From Chinchilla lanigera (lineage: Eukaryota > Chordata > Mammalia > Rodentia > Chinchillidae): DNA of 64,000 nt. Where the stretch lies: positions 21,258,900 to 21,322,899 of the forward strand of contig NW_004955433.1 of the NCBI RefSeq assembly GCF_000276665.1. Reading direction: 5' to 3'. This document shows positions 37,494 through 48,215 of the stretch, piece by piece (position 1 is the first letter of the stretch; the number at the start of each line of letters is the position of its first letter). A model generated the notes under the pieces. It was not told where the DNA came from. It saw only the letters and a program-made list of their open reading frames with translations, and searched no databases. Made by a program: the position numbers and the translations under genes.

Positions 37494-37591
37494 TTGCTGA
37501 CGTAGCCCTGGTTGGTCTCAAACTCACAGTTATCCCCATGCCCTAGCCTCGGTAGTGCTGGGATTGTAGGTGTGCTCCACCATGCCCAGCT
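37494..37591 (-). mobile_element. B1-type SINE fragment
   Basis: In reverse: GGTTGGTCTCAAACTCACAG, GTAGTGCTGGGATTGTAGG, CTCCACCATGCCCAGCT. The 3' part and tail are missing or merged with the LTR-like end upstream. Confidence 0.8.
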
Positions 37592-38059
37592 CATAGATAT
37601 TAATATACACATAGATTTAAACATAATAAAGTAATAGTGGTTCAGTATGTTAATTCATTTATAAAGTAAACACAAACCACCATGTAAAAAAAATTACTAA
37701 AAGTAAATATTTTTTGAATTTCCAATTACTTCCTTCCCCCTTCTATCTGATAAATGGGCAAAGGAGTCCCCAAGGAAAAATTCAAAAAAATAATTACTAG
37801 GACTAAATGAAAAGGAAGAAAAGAGACAAAACAAGTTTTTTCAGTATCTGTCCTAGTGGGTATCCACATGAAAAATAATAGCAGTAGCAGTAATATTAGT
37901 GGTTATAAAACTATGAAGAAAAATTAGTGAAGAGTGATATAAAAATATTTTCTTGAGCTGAAAAACTCATTAGTATTCAAATTGAAAGCATCCACCTAGG
38001 GTCAATAGGTAAGTGACTGAGGGCACATTCTCTTGAGTATTCTTACAGCCAGAGAGATT

Positions 38060-38190
38060 TTACAGAAAGCAAAGAAAAAGGAAGAAAAGGATGAAAGCCA
38101 GGATAAAGTAAAATGAAGGAAAAAAGGAAAAGTGAGGGAAAGATGGAAAATAAACTACAGAAGGACAAAAGGGAAACAGGGCAAAGAAAG
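38060..38190. repeat. purine-rich tract (GGAAA/AAGG type)
   Basis: Roughly 130 bp of A and G with irregular GAAGGAAAAAAGG-like units. Confidence 0.7.
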
Positions 38191-38771
38191 TTATTGAGTA
38201 GTTTGGATCATTTTATGGTTGCATTTTTATATGCTTTGCACCATTTTTCTAATTTCCTTCACCTGTTACTTTTGCAATTATTATAATATAAACATTATTT
38301 TTGAAATTAAAAAAAAAAAGAAGAAAAGGAACAGACCAAAAGGGGAAGGAAATGATGATCCTCTACTGGCACGAAATTGTACTTGTTCCTTGACACTCAA
38401 GGTCACATCGCACTTTAGGCTTTTCTCGACTACCCTGAGGCAACACGCCCTGGGGCACTGGCACAACCTTGCTCTGTGATGGAGCATCTTCTCATGTTCT
38501 TGATTTATTTTTACAAAGCATTTTCTCCCATTAGAAATAGCTGGAAGCAAGGGTCAGACTCATCATGTTTGTGCCTCCCAAACACGGGCAGAGCCTGGAG
38601 TGTCTCAGGGTTTAGCACGTGTGTTGCAGGGATGCCGAAGGGGGGCACATGATCGGCAAAGACAGGAGAGAGGCACCCAATCCCAGTATAAAGAAACACA
38701 GATGTGGAACAGGTGGGATGAACTCTGAAGGAAATTTCATTCAAATCTACATAAAAAGTATAATTAAAAAC
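38191..38771. other. unique sequence upstream of the retroposon
   Basis: It contains an A-rich run near 38310. A 197-codon plus frame starts at 38619 here and continues into the retroposon; its first third is host DNA. Confidence 0.4.
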
Positions 38772-38780
38772 ATATCAGAT

Positions 38781-38935
38781 GGCTGGCTAGCTTTCTGCCT
38801 GGTAGGCCCCCCGAGCGAGGGCCTCCGGCGCCCTGGGAGCCACAGGCGGGGAGCGCCGGCCTTCCGGCTGGCTAGCTTTCTGCCTGGTAGGCCTCCGGAG
38901 CGAGGGCCCCTGGTGCACGTGGAGCCATGCCGCGC
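38781..38935 (+). repeat. CpG-rich tandem repeat, 85-bp period, about 1.8 copies
   Basis: Both copies open with GGCTGGCTAGCTTTCTGCCT then GGTAGGCC and a GAGCGAGGGCC block, at 38781 and 38866. The first copy adds GGCGCCCTGGGAGCC and GGCGGGGAGCGCCGG. About a dozen CpG sites survive in 155 bp, against almost none in the surroundings. In other retroposons such repeats act as promoter or enhancer; that role is inferred here. Confidence 0.85.
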
Positions 38936-39439
38936 TCAATTGAGAACTATCAAGACACAGAGAAACAATGACACAATTGGCCCTGCAGATGCTCACCCTG
39001 GGACGTGTGTGAAACATTCAAATGGAAAAACCCCTGGGAATGCATGCCATACAAGGGTTACTCTTGCTCCTGCCAATGAGAAACAGAAAGGTCCAGAGTC
39101 AGCAGAGGAGCAACTGCTAAACAAGGACTCGGAGAACATGAGAATGCAGACTAAGCCCAAGGAGTCAGAGGTCCTGTGGACTCGGGTCATCAGAGCCACT
39201 CGGAAGCTGTAAACCAGGAAGACCTTGCACAGTACCTGCAGAGACTCCCTGGAAGCCATTCTTCCCCTGACAGTACAGGCTGTGGTGGAACTCTGGAGAA
39301 GTCTACAGCAGGATTCCTTCTGCCTCTGCTGACAGCTGGGGAGAGGACGCTAACTGATTGTGGGGACCCAATGCAATGGAGGCTGGAGAGAAAACGCTAC
39401 AAAAAATGGCTTTCACCCCAGACGGCTCACTTGATTTTT

Positions 39440-39930
39440 GACAACTCTTAGGCTGTAACTACTTGTTAGATCCTTCTTGTGTATCTCTGTCTTCCTGAGA
39501 AACCACTTTGAAGATATCACCATGCATTACAGCAGTCATTGTTATTTTCCTAGAAATCTATCCATAACTCTGTAATGTTTGTATTGTTCCTATCCTATTT
39601 CACAAATGGATCCATGTTTATTATTATGTGTTTCCTACAACTATTGAGAATTATTGAAGGATTATTCAATAGGTCACTCATGCATAGTTCTATTTATATT
39701 CTTTAGAAGCCACTTTGAAGATACTTAAGTATAGTACAACTATTGATAATCTCGTACCTCTTTTGTCTGCAACTCAATATTATTTGTCTGTTTTCCTGAG
39801 AAACTATCTTGTAAATAACAATATGTAAAACAATAACCATTGATAATCTCCTATCACTTTGTCTGTAATTTGGTAAGCTCTCCCTATTATTATGTTATCC
39901 TTCTTTTACTCTTTAAAATAAAAAAAATAT
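39440..39930 (+). repeat. 3' tail module of the composite retroposon
   Basis: CCACTTTGAAGATA occurs at 39503 and 39710, and a decayed relative lies near 39803. Each is followed by an ACAACTATTG or AATAACCATTGATAATC segment and a TTTTGTCTG(C/T)AA(C/T)T segment. The spacing is irregular. Relatives elsewhere keep the same order and A-rich end. Confidence 0.65.
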
Positions 39931-39938
39931 ATATCAGA

Positions 39939-41124
39939 GGTTAATGACGGTTATTGATTCGAATAAATCCATTCAGACCAAATCAAAATCTTTTGGGTCT
40001 ACACACAATAAGTATGATCTTTTTCTTAAAAGCCTTAATAAACATAATTTGTTAGTAAATATATATTCCATCTTATCAATGAAAAAATAAAGAGAAGAAA
40101 TTCCATCAATGTTTATAACTCTGAACTGAACATGTTTTCCCGACCACAGAGCCTGAAAAGAAGCCTATAGCTCACCTGTACTACACTCTGATCAGAAAGA
40201 TGATGCAGGATGAGGAGGAGGAGGCAAGGGTGATCAGAGTAGTGGGGGATGTCAGTAATATTTTTTTTAAAAAATAAAACCACTGTTTACAAGCTGCCAA
40301 CTGTGACAACATGACAGAAACTATATGAGAGATTTTGTCTCATGGAATCTTCTCTTCCACCCTGGTGAAGAGGATGTTATATTTTCCATTGGAAATGAAA
40401 ACTTGATTTGTTCAATCTCACCCACTTAGCAACTGACAGATCTCGGACTCAAAAGTAGGTCTGTCTGAGTCAGAGAGCATGTTCGTCCAGTTTCCCACAC
40501 TGCCTGCCTGAGGGGGTGCTCCTCTATGGATGACTAATCTCCTTCTGGGGGATTTTTTTTTTGCCAAAATGTTACTTTGGTTCCCCATTTCCTGTGTCAA
40601 GTTACAAGCAATTTGTCATTCCTGCAGTCACACTTTTAGCGCCTGTCAGCACTGTTAAAGAGCCATTTTATCAGTGCAGTTTTCCACTCCCTAAGCAACT
40701 TGTGGATTTTGTTCTCCCAAGCAAGCAACTTGTCACATCTTCTGTTTTCTCACAAGTTTCAAATCAAAAGCAAGCCTAGTTCTGTTTTGATTTAATTCTG
40801 CTTTTCATTGAAAATGTCTCTATATAGTTTGAACATTAATGTCCAAACTTTATCATTATATCTTTCCTGTTTTGACATGCAAGATCCTACAACAGAATCA
40901 GTCATTCTTTTTGAAACTCATTCAACAGATTTCTTTTTGAATCAAGTGTTGAAGGGGTAATGTGGGTAACCGCTGTTTCAGTCATTGACTATGTTTTTTG
41001 TGATAAATGAAGATTTTCTTACGTTTCTCTACACAGTACCTGATGACAAAGAAATTTTAAAAAGGATAAATGATTAAGGGTAATCAAGCTAGAAAGTTTA
41101 TTGATTGATTTCTGACATACCCTC

Positions 41125-41126
<2 letters not shown>
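39939..41126. other. mostly unique sequence with one ancient repeat
   Basis: No gene seen. A MIR/L2-like fragment is listed separately at 40345-40490. Confidence 0.4.
40345..40490 (+). repeat. ancient MIR/L2-like repeat fragment
   Basis: TTATATTTTCCATTGGAAAT, CACTTAGCAACTGACAGATC, CTCGGACTCAAAAGTAGGTC, TGTCTGAGTCAGAGAGCATG follow the old consensus 'ccattttacagatg...cagctagtaagtggcagag...gattcgaacccaggtctgtctgact'. Confidence 0.55.

Positions 41127-41155
<29 letters not shown>
41127..41155. repeat. CA microsatellite
   Basis: About 14 uninterrupted CA units. Confidence 0.95.
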
Positions 41156-41158
<3 letters not shown>

Positions 41159-42470
41159 TTCACTGAGCATTTTCTGCAAAATACTAACGTAGGAAAGGTA
41201 CTTGAACCTCTAATTTCTCTTGCACAGACTTGGTAATACATGCAATATATAATCCAAGAGTGATGTAAACTCTCTTTTTGAATTAAAATTTCATATACAT
41301 TCTTAATAAAATAAGTTTTCCTGTTTATAAATATTTGAGTTTAGTACTAAAGGCAGTGTTTCATCTTTATTCTAATGGCTAAGTTGTTGAAGTAATTTAT
41401 TTTCTTTCAAAATTCTTTAAACTAAGATCTAGTTGAACCAAAAATTTAAAAACTAACGTATAAGTAAGAAACATATTAATGGGACACTGAAAGAAAATTA
41501 CAGCTGTCAATTCCTTCTTGAGATTAAGACCAAATTTTTCTGAGGCCACCTTAGTGCCCTACAAATAAAACCCTTGCAAGGAATGAAGTGGCATAGGATG
41601 ATACACACACAATATAACATGAAGGAATAAATAATAATAATACTCATAAGTATTTGTAGTTTCAGTGGAGGGGGTCAAGACCATGTAGAGGCCTCCAAGA
41701 GAAAAATTAGCATAGAAAATATTTTTGCATTAAGATCTTCTGTGCCCTAGACACAACAAAAATAAAAGTAATAATAATAAAGAGGAAGCAATATAATTGT
41801 TTATTAGTTATTATAGTTGTTTTCAGAAAGACAAAGTAAATGGCAGTACACTTCAATGGAAGTCATCTTTTACCATGATCCAGAAGATCTGAGAAAATCT
41901 AAACTAGTACATTATTCATTGTGTATTCCTGTTCAACTCTCTCAGTTCAGTTTCCTGACCTATAACTATGGTGTAAGGTTGGAAAAGATATTGTGAACTA
42001 ATCTAGCCTTAAAAAATGCAAAACTTATAAATGAAAAAAGAAAAGATTAGAGAACAGAAAGTTTCTCTAAATTCTCAGTGAAATTAGTAAGCCAAAACCA
42101 GACATATTCCTTTTCTGGTGTTCATCAGAAAGATGTTTCCAAGCTGAAAACAGAAAGGATTTGAACTGTTAAATTTATAGGCAACTTCTGATTTTATCAA
42201 TGTTCTATTTTTCACAAAATAAGTATGACCAAAACATACTTTTATACTTACTATCTGTTAAAATGTGCATGACAGACAATATGCTATATCAGGAAATTCT
42301 AAATGATTATCTCTTCAAACAAACAGAAGTTAGCTAAGGACTTCATACAATGATGCAGCTCATTTTAAATTATGTTGCTAATTATAGAGATTAGTAAATA
42401 CTAATCTACAGGGACAGTATATTAATGAAGTAGCACAGCACTGCAAAGAAGATATATCAGCTATAATAAG
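41156..42470. other. unique AT-rich sequence, no gene seen
   Basis: No recognised repeat or exon. Confidence 0.4.
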
Positions 42471-42480
42471 AATAGTTTGA

Positions 42481-42629
42481 AGGCGGGCATGGTGGTGCAG
42501 GCCTGTAATCCCATCACCTGAGTGGCTGAGGCAGAAGAATCATTGTCAGCACGAGACCACTACAAAGTGAACTCAAGGGCAGCTGAACTACATAGTGAGA
42601 CCCTGTCTTAAAAAGGCAAAAAAAGAGAA
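42481..42629 (+). mobile_element. B1-type SINE with 10-bp target duplication
   Basis: AGGCGGGCATGGTGGTGCAG, CCTGTAATCCCATCACCTG, GAACTCAAGGGCAGCTGAAC, TAGTGAGACCCTGTCTTA and an A-rich tail. It is flanked by AATAGTTTGA (42471-42480) and AATAGGTTGA (42630-42639), one mismatch. Confidence 0.93.
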
Positions 42630-42649
42630 AATAGGTTGAAGAAGGAAAC

Positions 42650-42830
42650 ATTATTTAATAAAATTAATTACCTGTCACCTACTTTTCACTTATCATCTCA
42701 TCTAATGCTCATGATAATACTAGACTTGTGTTCATTTCAGTGGCAAGGGTCTCAGACTGTGAATCATTTATTCCAAGTCATACAACCTGTGGGTCGATGC
42801 TTGAAATCATATTCCAAGACACAAATTCAC
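42650..42830 (+). repeat. ancient MIR/L2-like repeat fragment
   Basis: CATCTCATCTAATGCTCATG, GATAATACTAGACTTGTGTT, AGTCATACAACCTGTGGGTC and GATGCTTGAAATCATATTCC fit the same old block as at 40345, including its 5' 'catttaatcctcac' section. Confidence 0.45.
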
Positions 42831-44690
42831 TAGGGAAAAATGTCAAATGTATTTTGAATTTAAAATCTGCGATGCCGCATGTGTTTAAAGAAAAAATAAA
42901 ATTTGGCTTAGCTGTCCTTTTTAACCAATATTAAAGCCATTTGTGAACTCAAAGGGGTGATGTTCTTCTAGATACATTCTAATTTCTTAGGATGACTCTG
43001 ATGTTGGCTATGTGTTCACTTCCTCACAGGCAGAAACTTCAGACTTTATAATCTTCTATAGCTTTTATCCTTCTCCTATTTTTCAAGCAGATGCCAGTTG
43101 CATAAGCAGTATCTACAGCCGTTGCTCAGCAAATTCTTTTTCAATTTTACAGCTTCAACTACTTTCCATGTTTCTTACTTACGGTCAATTTTGTAGAAAC
43201 CATAATGTTGAATTAAATCCAGAAGAATGTTCATCCACCCCCTTGTACTTCTGTGCTCCAATAAAACTTGCAACAGTGATACATTGTCCGTATGTTGGAG
43301 TTTCTTCTGGCAGGAAAAATATAGATAACTTTATTGGAAATATAAAGCCTATTCCCCCACATAAACCAGCAATCTCCTTTTCCTGAGACAGCTGAGTGGT
43401 AGTGAATGAACTCTCATTTATAATTATTTTCAACAGCGCTACAAAAAAGTTAACCAAGAAATATAATGTACTAGATATTGTTATTTGTGATTGATACTAA
43501 TAGCTCTAATAACTTTAGAGATCTCATAATTGTTAACACATCATAGATGGTACTGTAGAAAGGATTAATGAACAAATAAAGGGTAATGTTGTCTTCCACT
43601 GTTCTTTCACTACCAATCCTCTTCCATACATATCAATATCATATTGAACTCTTAGAAATAATATCTAGACCCGCTCACACACCAAATCCCATTATATGGA
43701 TATTTCACCATCAACTATTATTACTACTCTGTCTTTTGTTGTCTTTCCCTGTATCATTCCTAGGCTTATAGCCATTGAACTGAACTGACTAAGATGTTTC
43801 TCCTTTTTGTTATTACTTGGGAAGCCGTTTGGAAAGTGTGTGTGTGTCTGTGTGTGTGTGTGTTCGTGTTCCCAGGGTGACAAGAAAGTGAAGCTTACAA
43901 TTTATGTAGAACTCCTTTCCACAGATTTTGCTTTCTTTATCTACAATAAAACTTGATTGATAGTCCTACATCCACAGTAAGAGCCATAATGGAAGATACG
44001 GATTACTATAATGGTTATTTGTGACATTAACCCATACAGAGAGACAAAGAAATTCTCACTTTTAAATCTTAAGAGGAAAAGAGCATAAGGAAAAGTGATT
44101 TGATGACATGTAGTTACACCATTCTCCTATGTATTTTTGCCTCTTTCAGAAAGTTTTCACAGGCACAGTTTGATTATTTAATCATTATTTTAACAATCAG
44201 AAGTTAATTTGGAATTTAGTGGTGCTATACTGGTGGATAGGATTTCCCAATAAGATACAAGACACTTTCTCAAATTTGAATTTGAGACTAAACATATAAA
44301 TAGGTTCACTGTAGGTATACACTCTCAATATTTGCCTGGGATGCCCCCATATTAGAAAAAGCATTTGTTGCTGAAGTTCAGAGTTAACTGAGTACTGTAT
44401 ATATTTATTTGTTAAATTGTCAACTATAATATCTTACTTTTTTTCAATTTTTTAGCTTCATTAAGAATATAATCTATGGAAACTGAAGGAGTTATTTATA
44501 TAGAAAATGATTTCAAACTCCCATTGTTTTATATGAAAATAAATGATAGCAACATGTTTTTGAACATGTGTTTTATCTGCAGATCTTTATATAGAGCTTT
44601 TTGGCTATTGGAAAAAATAAAGCAATTACTTGAAAGAGTAATGAATAATTAACATAAAACTGAGGCTACTTCTAATACCATAACAATAGC
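42831..44690. other. unique sequence, no gene seen
   Basis: A 124-codon plus frame at 43012 and a 90-codon minus frame at 43185 overlap but show no recognisable domain. A TG run lies at 43836. Confidence 0.4.
43836..43863. repeat. TG microsatellite, interrupted
   Basis: TG units broken by one TC. Confidence 0.9.
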
Positions 44691-44704
44691 TACAAAAGTA
44701 ACTT

Positions 44705-44793
44705 TTTTTTTTATTTTTTGGTACCAGAATTGAACTCAGGATCTTGCCCTTGCCAGGCAGGAGCTTGTGCTGCTGAGCTATATCCCCGATCCT
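44705..44793 (-). mobile_element. ID SINE with 11-bp target duplication
   Basis: A T tail, then TTGGTACCAGAATTGAACTC, CTTGCCAGGCAGGAGCTTG and GAGCTATATCCCCGATCC. Flanks AAAAGTAACTT (44694-44704) and AAAAGCAACTT (44794-44804) differ at one base. Confidence 0.94.
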
Positions 44794-44839
44794 AAAAGCA
44801 ACTTTTAGAAGAAAAATTACCAAAAGGTCACTGAGGTAG

Positions 44840-45335
44840 GAGGTGAGAGCTGAGGAAAATCAGGCAGAATGTGTCAAAAGTCATAACTCAGAGGACATTC
44901 GCAGAACATAGGACCCAAAATGACGCCATGAGCTCCTGAGCACCGCACACTGAACAAGTTAGCAGGATATTTTTCAGTCTCTCATTTGAATCTGGTGGTG
45001 GCATTTGCAGGACCAACAAGAAAACGTTCCATTTTCAATCCTTCATTTTCATGTGGCAGGAACCCCAAGCCAATCTTGGCACAGGGTAGCTTAAATCATC
45101 TAGCTCTCCACCAAGTGTGTCTTTGATAGGATAACTGCCCCAGTGTCTCAACTACATGAAGTGGCCGCCAGTCCATTTTGTTTATCCAATCCATTTCCTT
45201 TATCCTCTGTGTGTCTGTTGACCAGCCCACTCTCATCTTCTAGAGCGTATCTCTTTTCTGCCTCTAATAAATGTACTTCCACTACCTTTCCTGGATGTAT
45301 TGTCCAATTCTTTGTGTAGGACACGAAGAAACTAG
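44840..45335 (+). mobile_element. probable ERV LTR remnant
   Basis: GAGAGCTGAGGAAAATCAGG at the left, then CATGTGGCAGGAACCCCAAG. The right end is CTCTAATAAATGTACTTCC, then TTGTCCAATTCTTTGTGTAG and GACACGAAGAAAC. AATAAA about 65 bp before a GGACACGAAGAA end is typical of an LTR R-U5. The left edge is uncertain and the family unassigned. Confidence 0.45.
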
Positions 45336-45342
45336 AAATAAT

Positions 45343-45378
45343 ACACACACACGCGCGCGGGCACACACACACACACGT
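45343..45378. repeat. CA/CG microsatellite
   Basis: CA units interrupted by a short GCGCGCG run. Alternating purine-pyrimidine DNA of this kind can adopt Z form. Confidence 0.9.
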
Positions 45379-45380
45379 AT

Positions 45381-46130
45381 ACCGATCTACCATCAGGTAA
45401 CAGCACTGGGACTCTTCCCATTGAATAGGTGCTTCCTCAGGTGCTCAGCTCCAACCACAACCAGTCTCTGCAAGTCCTTACTCAACTTCCAATTTCCTAA
45501 GAATAGCCAGTTGTTTCACCCAGGCTCATACTTTTCTTTCTGTGCACAGTGTGATGGGACTTGCTGCCAGAGAAGGTTAGGAATGTGCAGTACGCAAATG
45601 AGCACAGAAGCTCCTGGAGCACATTAAATGTAGAAAGAACTCCACCTTTTGCCATTTTCCCTCCAAGGGAACTAATAGAAATACATTTAAATGCTTTCTT
45701 AATACAAAATGCAAATTAGCGCCAACATCTACACGCTTGCCTTATTCTCGGTGTATTTTGGAAGGGCAAATATTTGATGCCTGAGAACAAAGGTAGGCAG
45801 TTGATGCCCTTTGCAATTAGATTTGGATAAGCAGCAAGGAATCAGTTTAGTGAAAATATGAATATGTTACACCATCTTTATCAAGTAAAGATGATTCAAA
45901 GATTAAGAACTGGAAGACTAAACACAATACAATGGAGTCATGAAGACACCAGATTAAATGAGGGAGTTTGAATTACCTTCAATTTTGCTGGTGTGGAGGA
46001 GTTTTCCTTCATAATTTGCATCACAAGAGAATATCTTCTGTGGAGCTTAGTTTGCCCACGAAAGGACAGAAACTCTTTCAGGCTACCTACACAGTGTGAT
46101 TTTAAGTGAACTGCCAGTGTGTATGAATAT
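45381..46130. other. unique sequence, no gene seen
   Basis: A 118-codon plus frame (45271-45627) is partly encoded by the CA repeat and is not considered real. Confidence 0.4.
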
Positions 46131-46134
46131 ATGT

Positions 46135-46246
46135 AGAATATAATTGTATATATAAATTATATGTATATAATATATGTATATAATACTTTATATATAATAC
46201 ATGTGTTATATATATATATATAAATTATATGTGTGTATGTGTGTGT
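46135..46246. repeat. TA/TG-rich low-complexity tract
   Basis: Irregular TATATA and TATGTATATAA units, closing in TG units, directly upstream of a B1. Confidence 0.85.
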
Positions 46247-46371
46247 TTTGATTTGTTTTGTTTTGAGACAGGGGCCCCCTTACAGGTCAGGATGGGCTTG
46301 TACTCACAGTGATCCTCCTGCCTCAGACTCCCAAATGTTGGCATGATAGGCATGTGGTACCGCTCCTGGTC
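46247..46371 (-). mobile_element. B1-type SINE, diverged
   Basis: In reverse: TTTTGAGACAGGGGCCCCCT, GTACTCACAGTGATCCTCC, CTGCCTCAGACTCCCAAATG, GCATGATAGGCATGTGG. Confidence 0.82.
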
Positions 46372-46899
46372 TAGTGTGTGTTTATAAATATTGTGTTGTA
46401 TGTGTATGCTATTATGTGTGTTTTATATATATCACATTCAAAATGGCTCCAATCAAGTAAAATTCCTCAAATAACATGAACTGTGGATAAAATAAAGCAA
46501 TGATAAGTCTGTGAAGGCCCTGGAGAACACATAAAAACAAAATAATGAAGTAGATTTGACCTTTGGGAAGAAATGGAATAGCAGGTAATGGGTTTTGCAA
46601 CAGTTTGGCTCTTATTCTGCCAACCTGCCTAAATCTGTAACTTCCTTCGTGAGTTACAATTGGATAGAAAACTGTAGACAAATTTCTAGCTGATTTCTAA
46701 AGTCAAAATAATTAAGATACAAATTTCACTATTCCTTTTCTGTAAGGGAGATAAATTTGATAGGCTGGGTCCAATTTAAGTAGTAATTTTTTAAAAAGAC
46801 ACAAAAAATAATATTCTCTAATAACTTCCAGAAAATAGCACTTACACTATCTAAGATATAACCCTAAGGTTAATACACCAAAATAGTAATTTCTATTGT

Positions 46900-47105
46900 T
46901 TTATTAAAAGGAACAGTTAATGCTTAATTGTTTGATCAATCTTGTATATCTATCTGGTAATCTGAGCAACTACTTTGAAGATAATAATATGTAATATAGC
47001 AACCAATATTAATTTCCTAACATCCTGTTTTGAAATTCTGTATTGCTTTTATTGTTATTGTTGTTTTGTTTTTGTTTTTTTTATTCTCTTTAAACTAAAA
47101 AAGAA
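46900..47105 (+). repeat. tail module of the unnamed poly(A) retroposon family
   Basis: GTTTGATCAATCTTGTATAT, CTGGTAATCTGAGCAACTAC, TTTGAAGATAATAATATG, AATATAGCAACCAATATTAA and TTTTATTCTCTTTAAACTAA match 13380-13590 closely and 39440-39930 more loosely. It is 5'-truncated, with no GC-rich part. Confidence 0.65.
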
Positions 47106-47680
47106 ATCAAAACACCTGTTCAAAATACAACTGTACTAAACCTTAGCTGATGAAGACATTAGAAATAGCTAGATAATTTTAGAGCAATTACTACAACTAT
47201 GCTTCAGCATGTAAAGGAAACTGCATGTATAATTAATAAAAAGAGAGAAAATCATTTCAGAAAGATATAAATTCTAAAACTGAACTAAAGAATTAGTCTA
47301 ATATTAAAAAGTACCAAACTGGAATTTTTAAAATGCCAATAATTGAAGTAACAGGGAAGAAATGAACATGAAGATAGTCAATATAAGTTATGTAATCTAA
47401 ATAAATAAACAGGGGCAAAAATTGTTTAGGAAGAAAAAAATGAACACATCTATTCTGTTGGCTGATGCAGTCACTAATTACTTTGCTCTGTTGGGTAGGG
47501 ATGATCAGTCCCAAATCCCCAAGATAAGAATTTGATTTACAACTGCTGTTAAACAACAATCCTGGAGTTTTTTCATTGCACTGTAAATGGTCCAAAATTG
47601 TAGATTAAGTCACCTACTCCTCTGAGTGTGTCTCTGTGTGTTTTTATTCGGTCCATTAACACACTGATTCCAATCTTGGC
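47106..47680. other. unique sequence, no gene seen
   Basis: A 100-codon minus frame at 47293 has no recognisable domain. Confidence 0.4.
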
Positions 47681-47770
47681 TTTTTTCAGTTTACAGTAAC
47701 GGGAAACAAACTAAAGATATTGCACTTGCCGGGAAGGTGCTGTGCAACTGAGCTATATATCCCCAACCCC
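47681..47770 (-). mobile_element. ID SINE, degraded
   Basis: AACGGGAAACAAACTAAAG, TTGCACTTGCCGGGAAGGTG and ACTGAGCTATATATCCCCAA are a mutated ID in reverse. The tail is short and there is no clear target duplication. Confidence 0.82.
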
Positions 47771-48135
47771 AATTTCATACTTTTTATCACACACTGAATA
47801 GCTAAATATTTAAATTCCACTACACATAGATGTATATTTATTTACGTGTGAAGAATTGATGTGTATACACACTATAGCATATATTTATATATGTAACTAT
47901 GTAAATCCATTTGCACATGCAATAATAGTATGTTCATTGAGAACAAATGTTTAATTATTTTAACTGTTTTTAACATATAATAGAACTATAAAAAAATCTA
48001 ATTTCACTTTCACTTTCTGCATTGCTTTCCTATTCAACTTTAAGAAATAACACAAGATATTTATGTATATATGTGGTCTTGTGTGTGTGTTTGTACATGA
48101 TGCTTAAAATTGTGGTATTCGTGTCTGTTGTCTAA
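47771..48135. other. AT-rich unique sequence
   Basis: Nothing recognised. Confidence 0.4.
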
Positions 48136-48139
48136 TTTT

Positions 48140-48215
48140 TTTTCTGAGGCAGGAGGTTCACTATGAGGCAAAGTCAGCCTGAATTACAAAGTGAGATCCT
48201 CTCTCAAACAAATAA
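48140..48215 (+). mobile_element. B1-type SINE 3' fragment
   Basis: CTGAGGCAGGAGGTTCACTA, GTCAGCCTGAATTACAAAGT and GAGATCCTCTCTCAAAC match the 3' half of B1 only. Confidence 0.6.

Larger units (their letters stand above)
38780..39930 (+). mobile_element. unnamed composite retroposon, SVA-like layout, 1.15 kb
   Basis: Order on the plus strand: (1) CpG-rich 85-bp tandem repeats, 38781-38935. (2) A middle of moderate GC, 38936-39450, with no stop in one frame until 39212. (3) An AT-rich segment, 39451-39900, with diverged repeats of a CCACTTTGAAGATA-centred unit. (4) CTCTTTAAAATAAAAAAAA as poly(A). An 8-bp ATATCAGA repeat flanks it. The tail recurs at 10985, 13185 and 46900; the 5' part does not recur in the window. 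The layout recalls non-autonomous composite retroposons mobilised by L1. I cannot match it to a named family; an L1 5' UTR plus ORF1 remnant is an alternative. Confidence 0.6.
38772..39938. repeat. 8-bp flanking duplication of the retroposon
   Basis: ATATCAGA occurs directly before the GC-rich repeats (38772-38779) and directly after the A-rich tail (39931-39938). This fits a target-site duplication, though eight bases in AT-rich DNA is modest evidence. Confidence 0.6.

Noticed and set aside
38619..39212. 197-codon open frame on the plus strand, the longest without N
   Set aside because: Its first part is host DNA before the retroposon boundary, and the rest crosses the GC-rich tandem repeats. 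No recognisable domain and no promoter or splice context. High GC alone can keep such a frame open.
43012..43457. 124-codon plus and 90-codon minus frames overlapping each other
   Set aside because: No recognisable domain, no codon bias or splice context, and mutual overlap suggests chance.
45271..45627. 118-codon plus-strand frame
   Set aside because: Partly encoded by a CA/CG microsatellite and by an LTR-like end; no domain.
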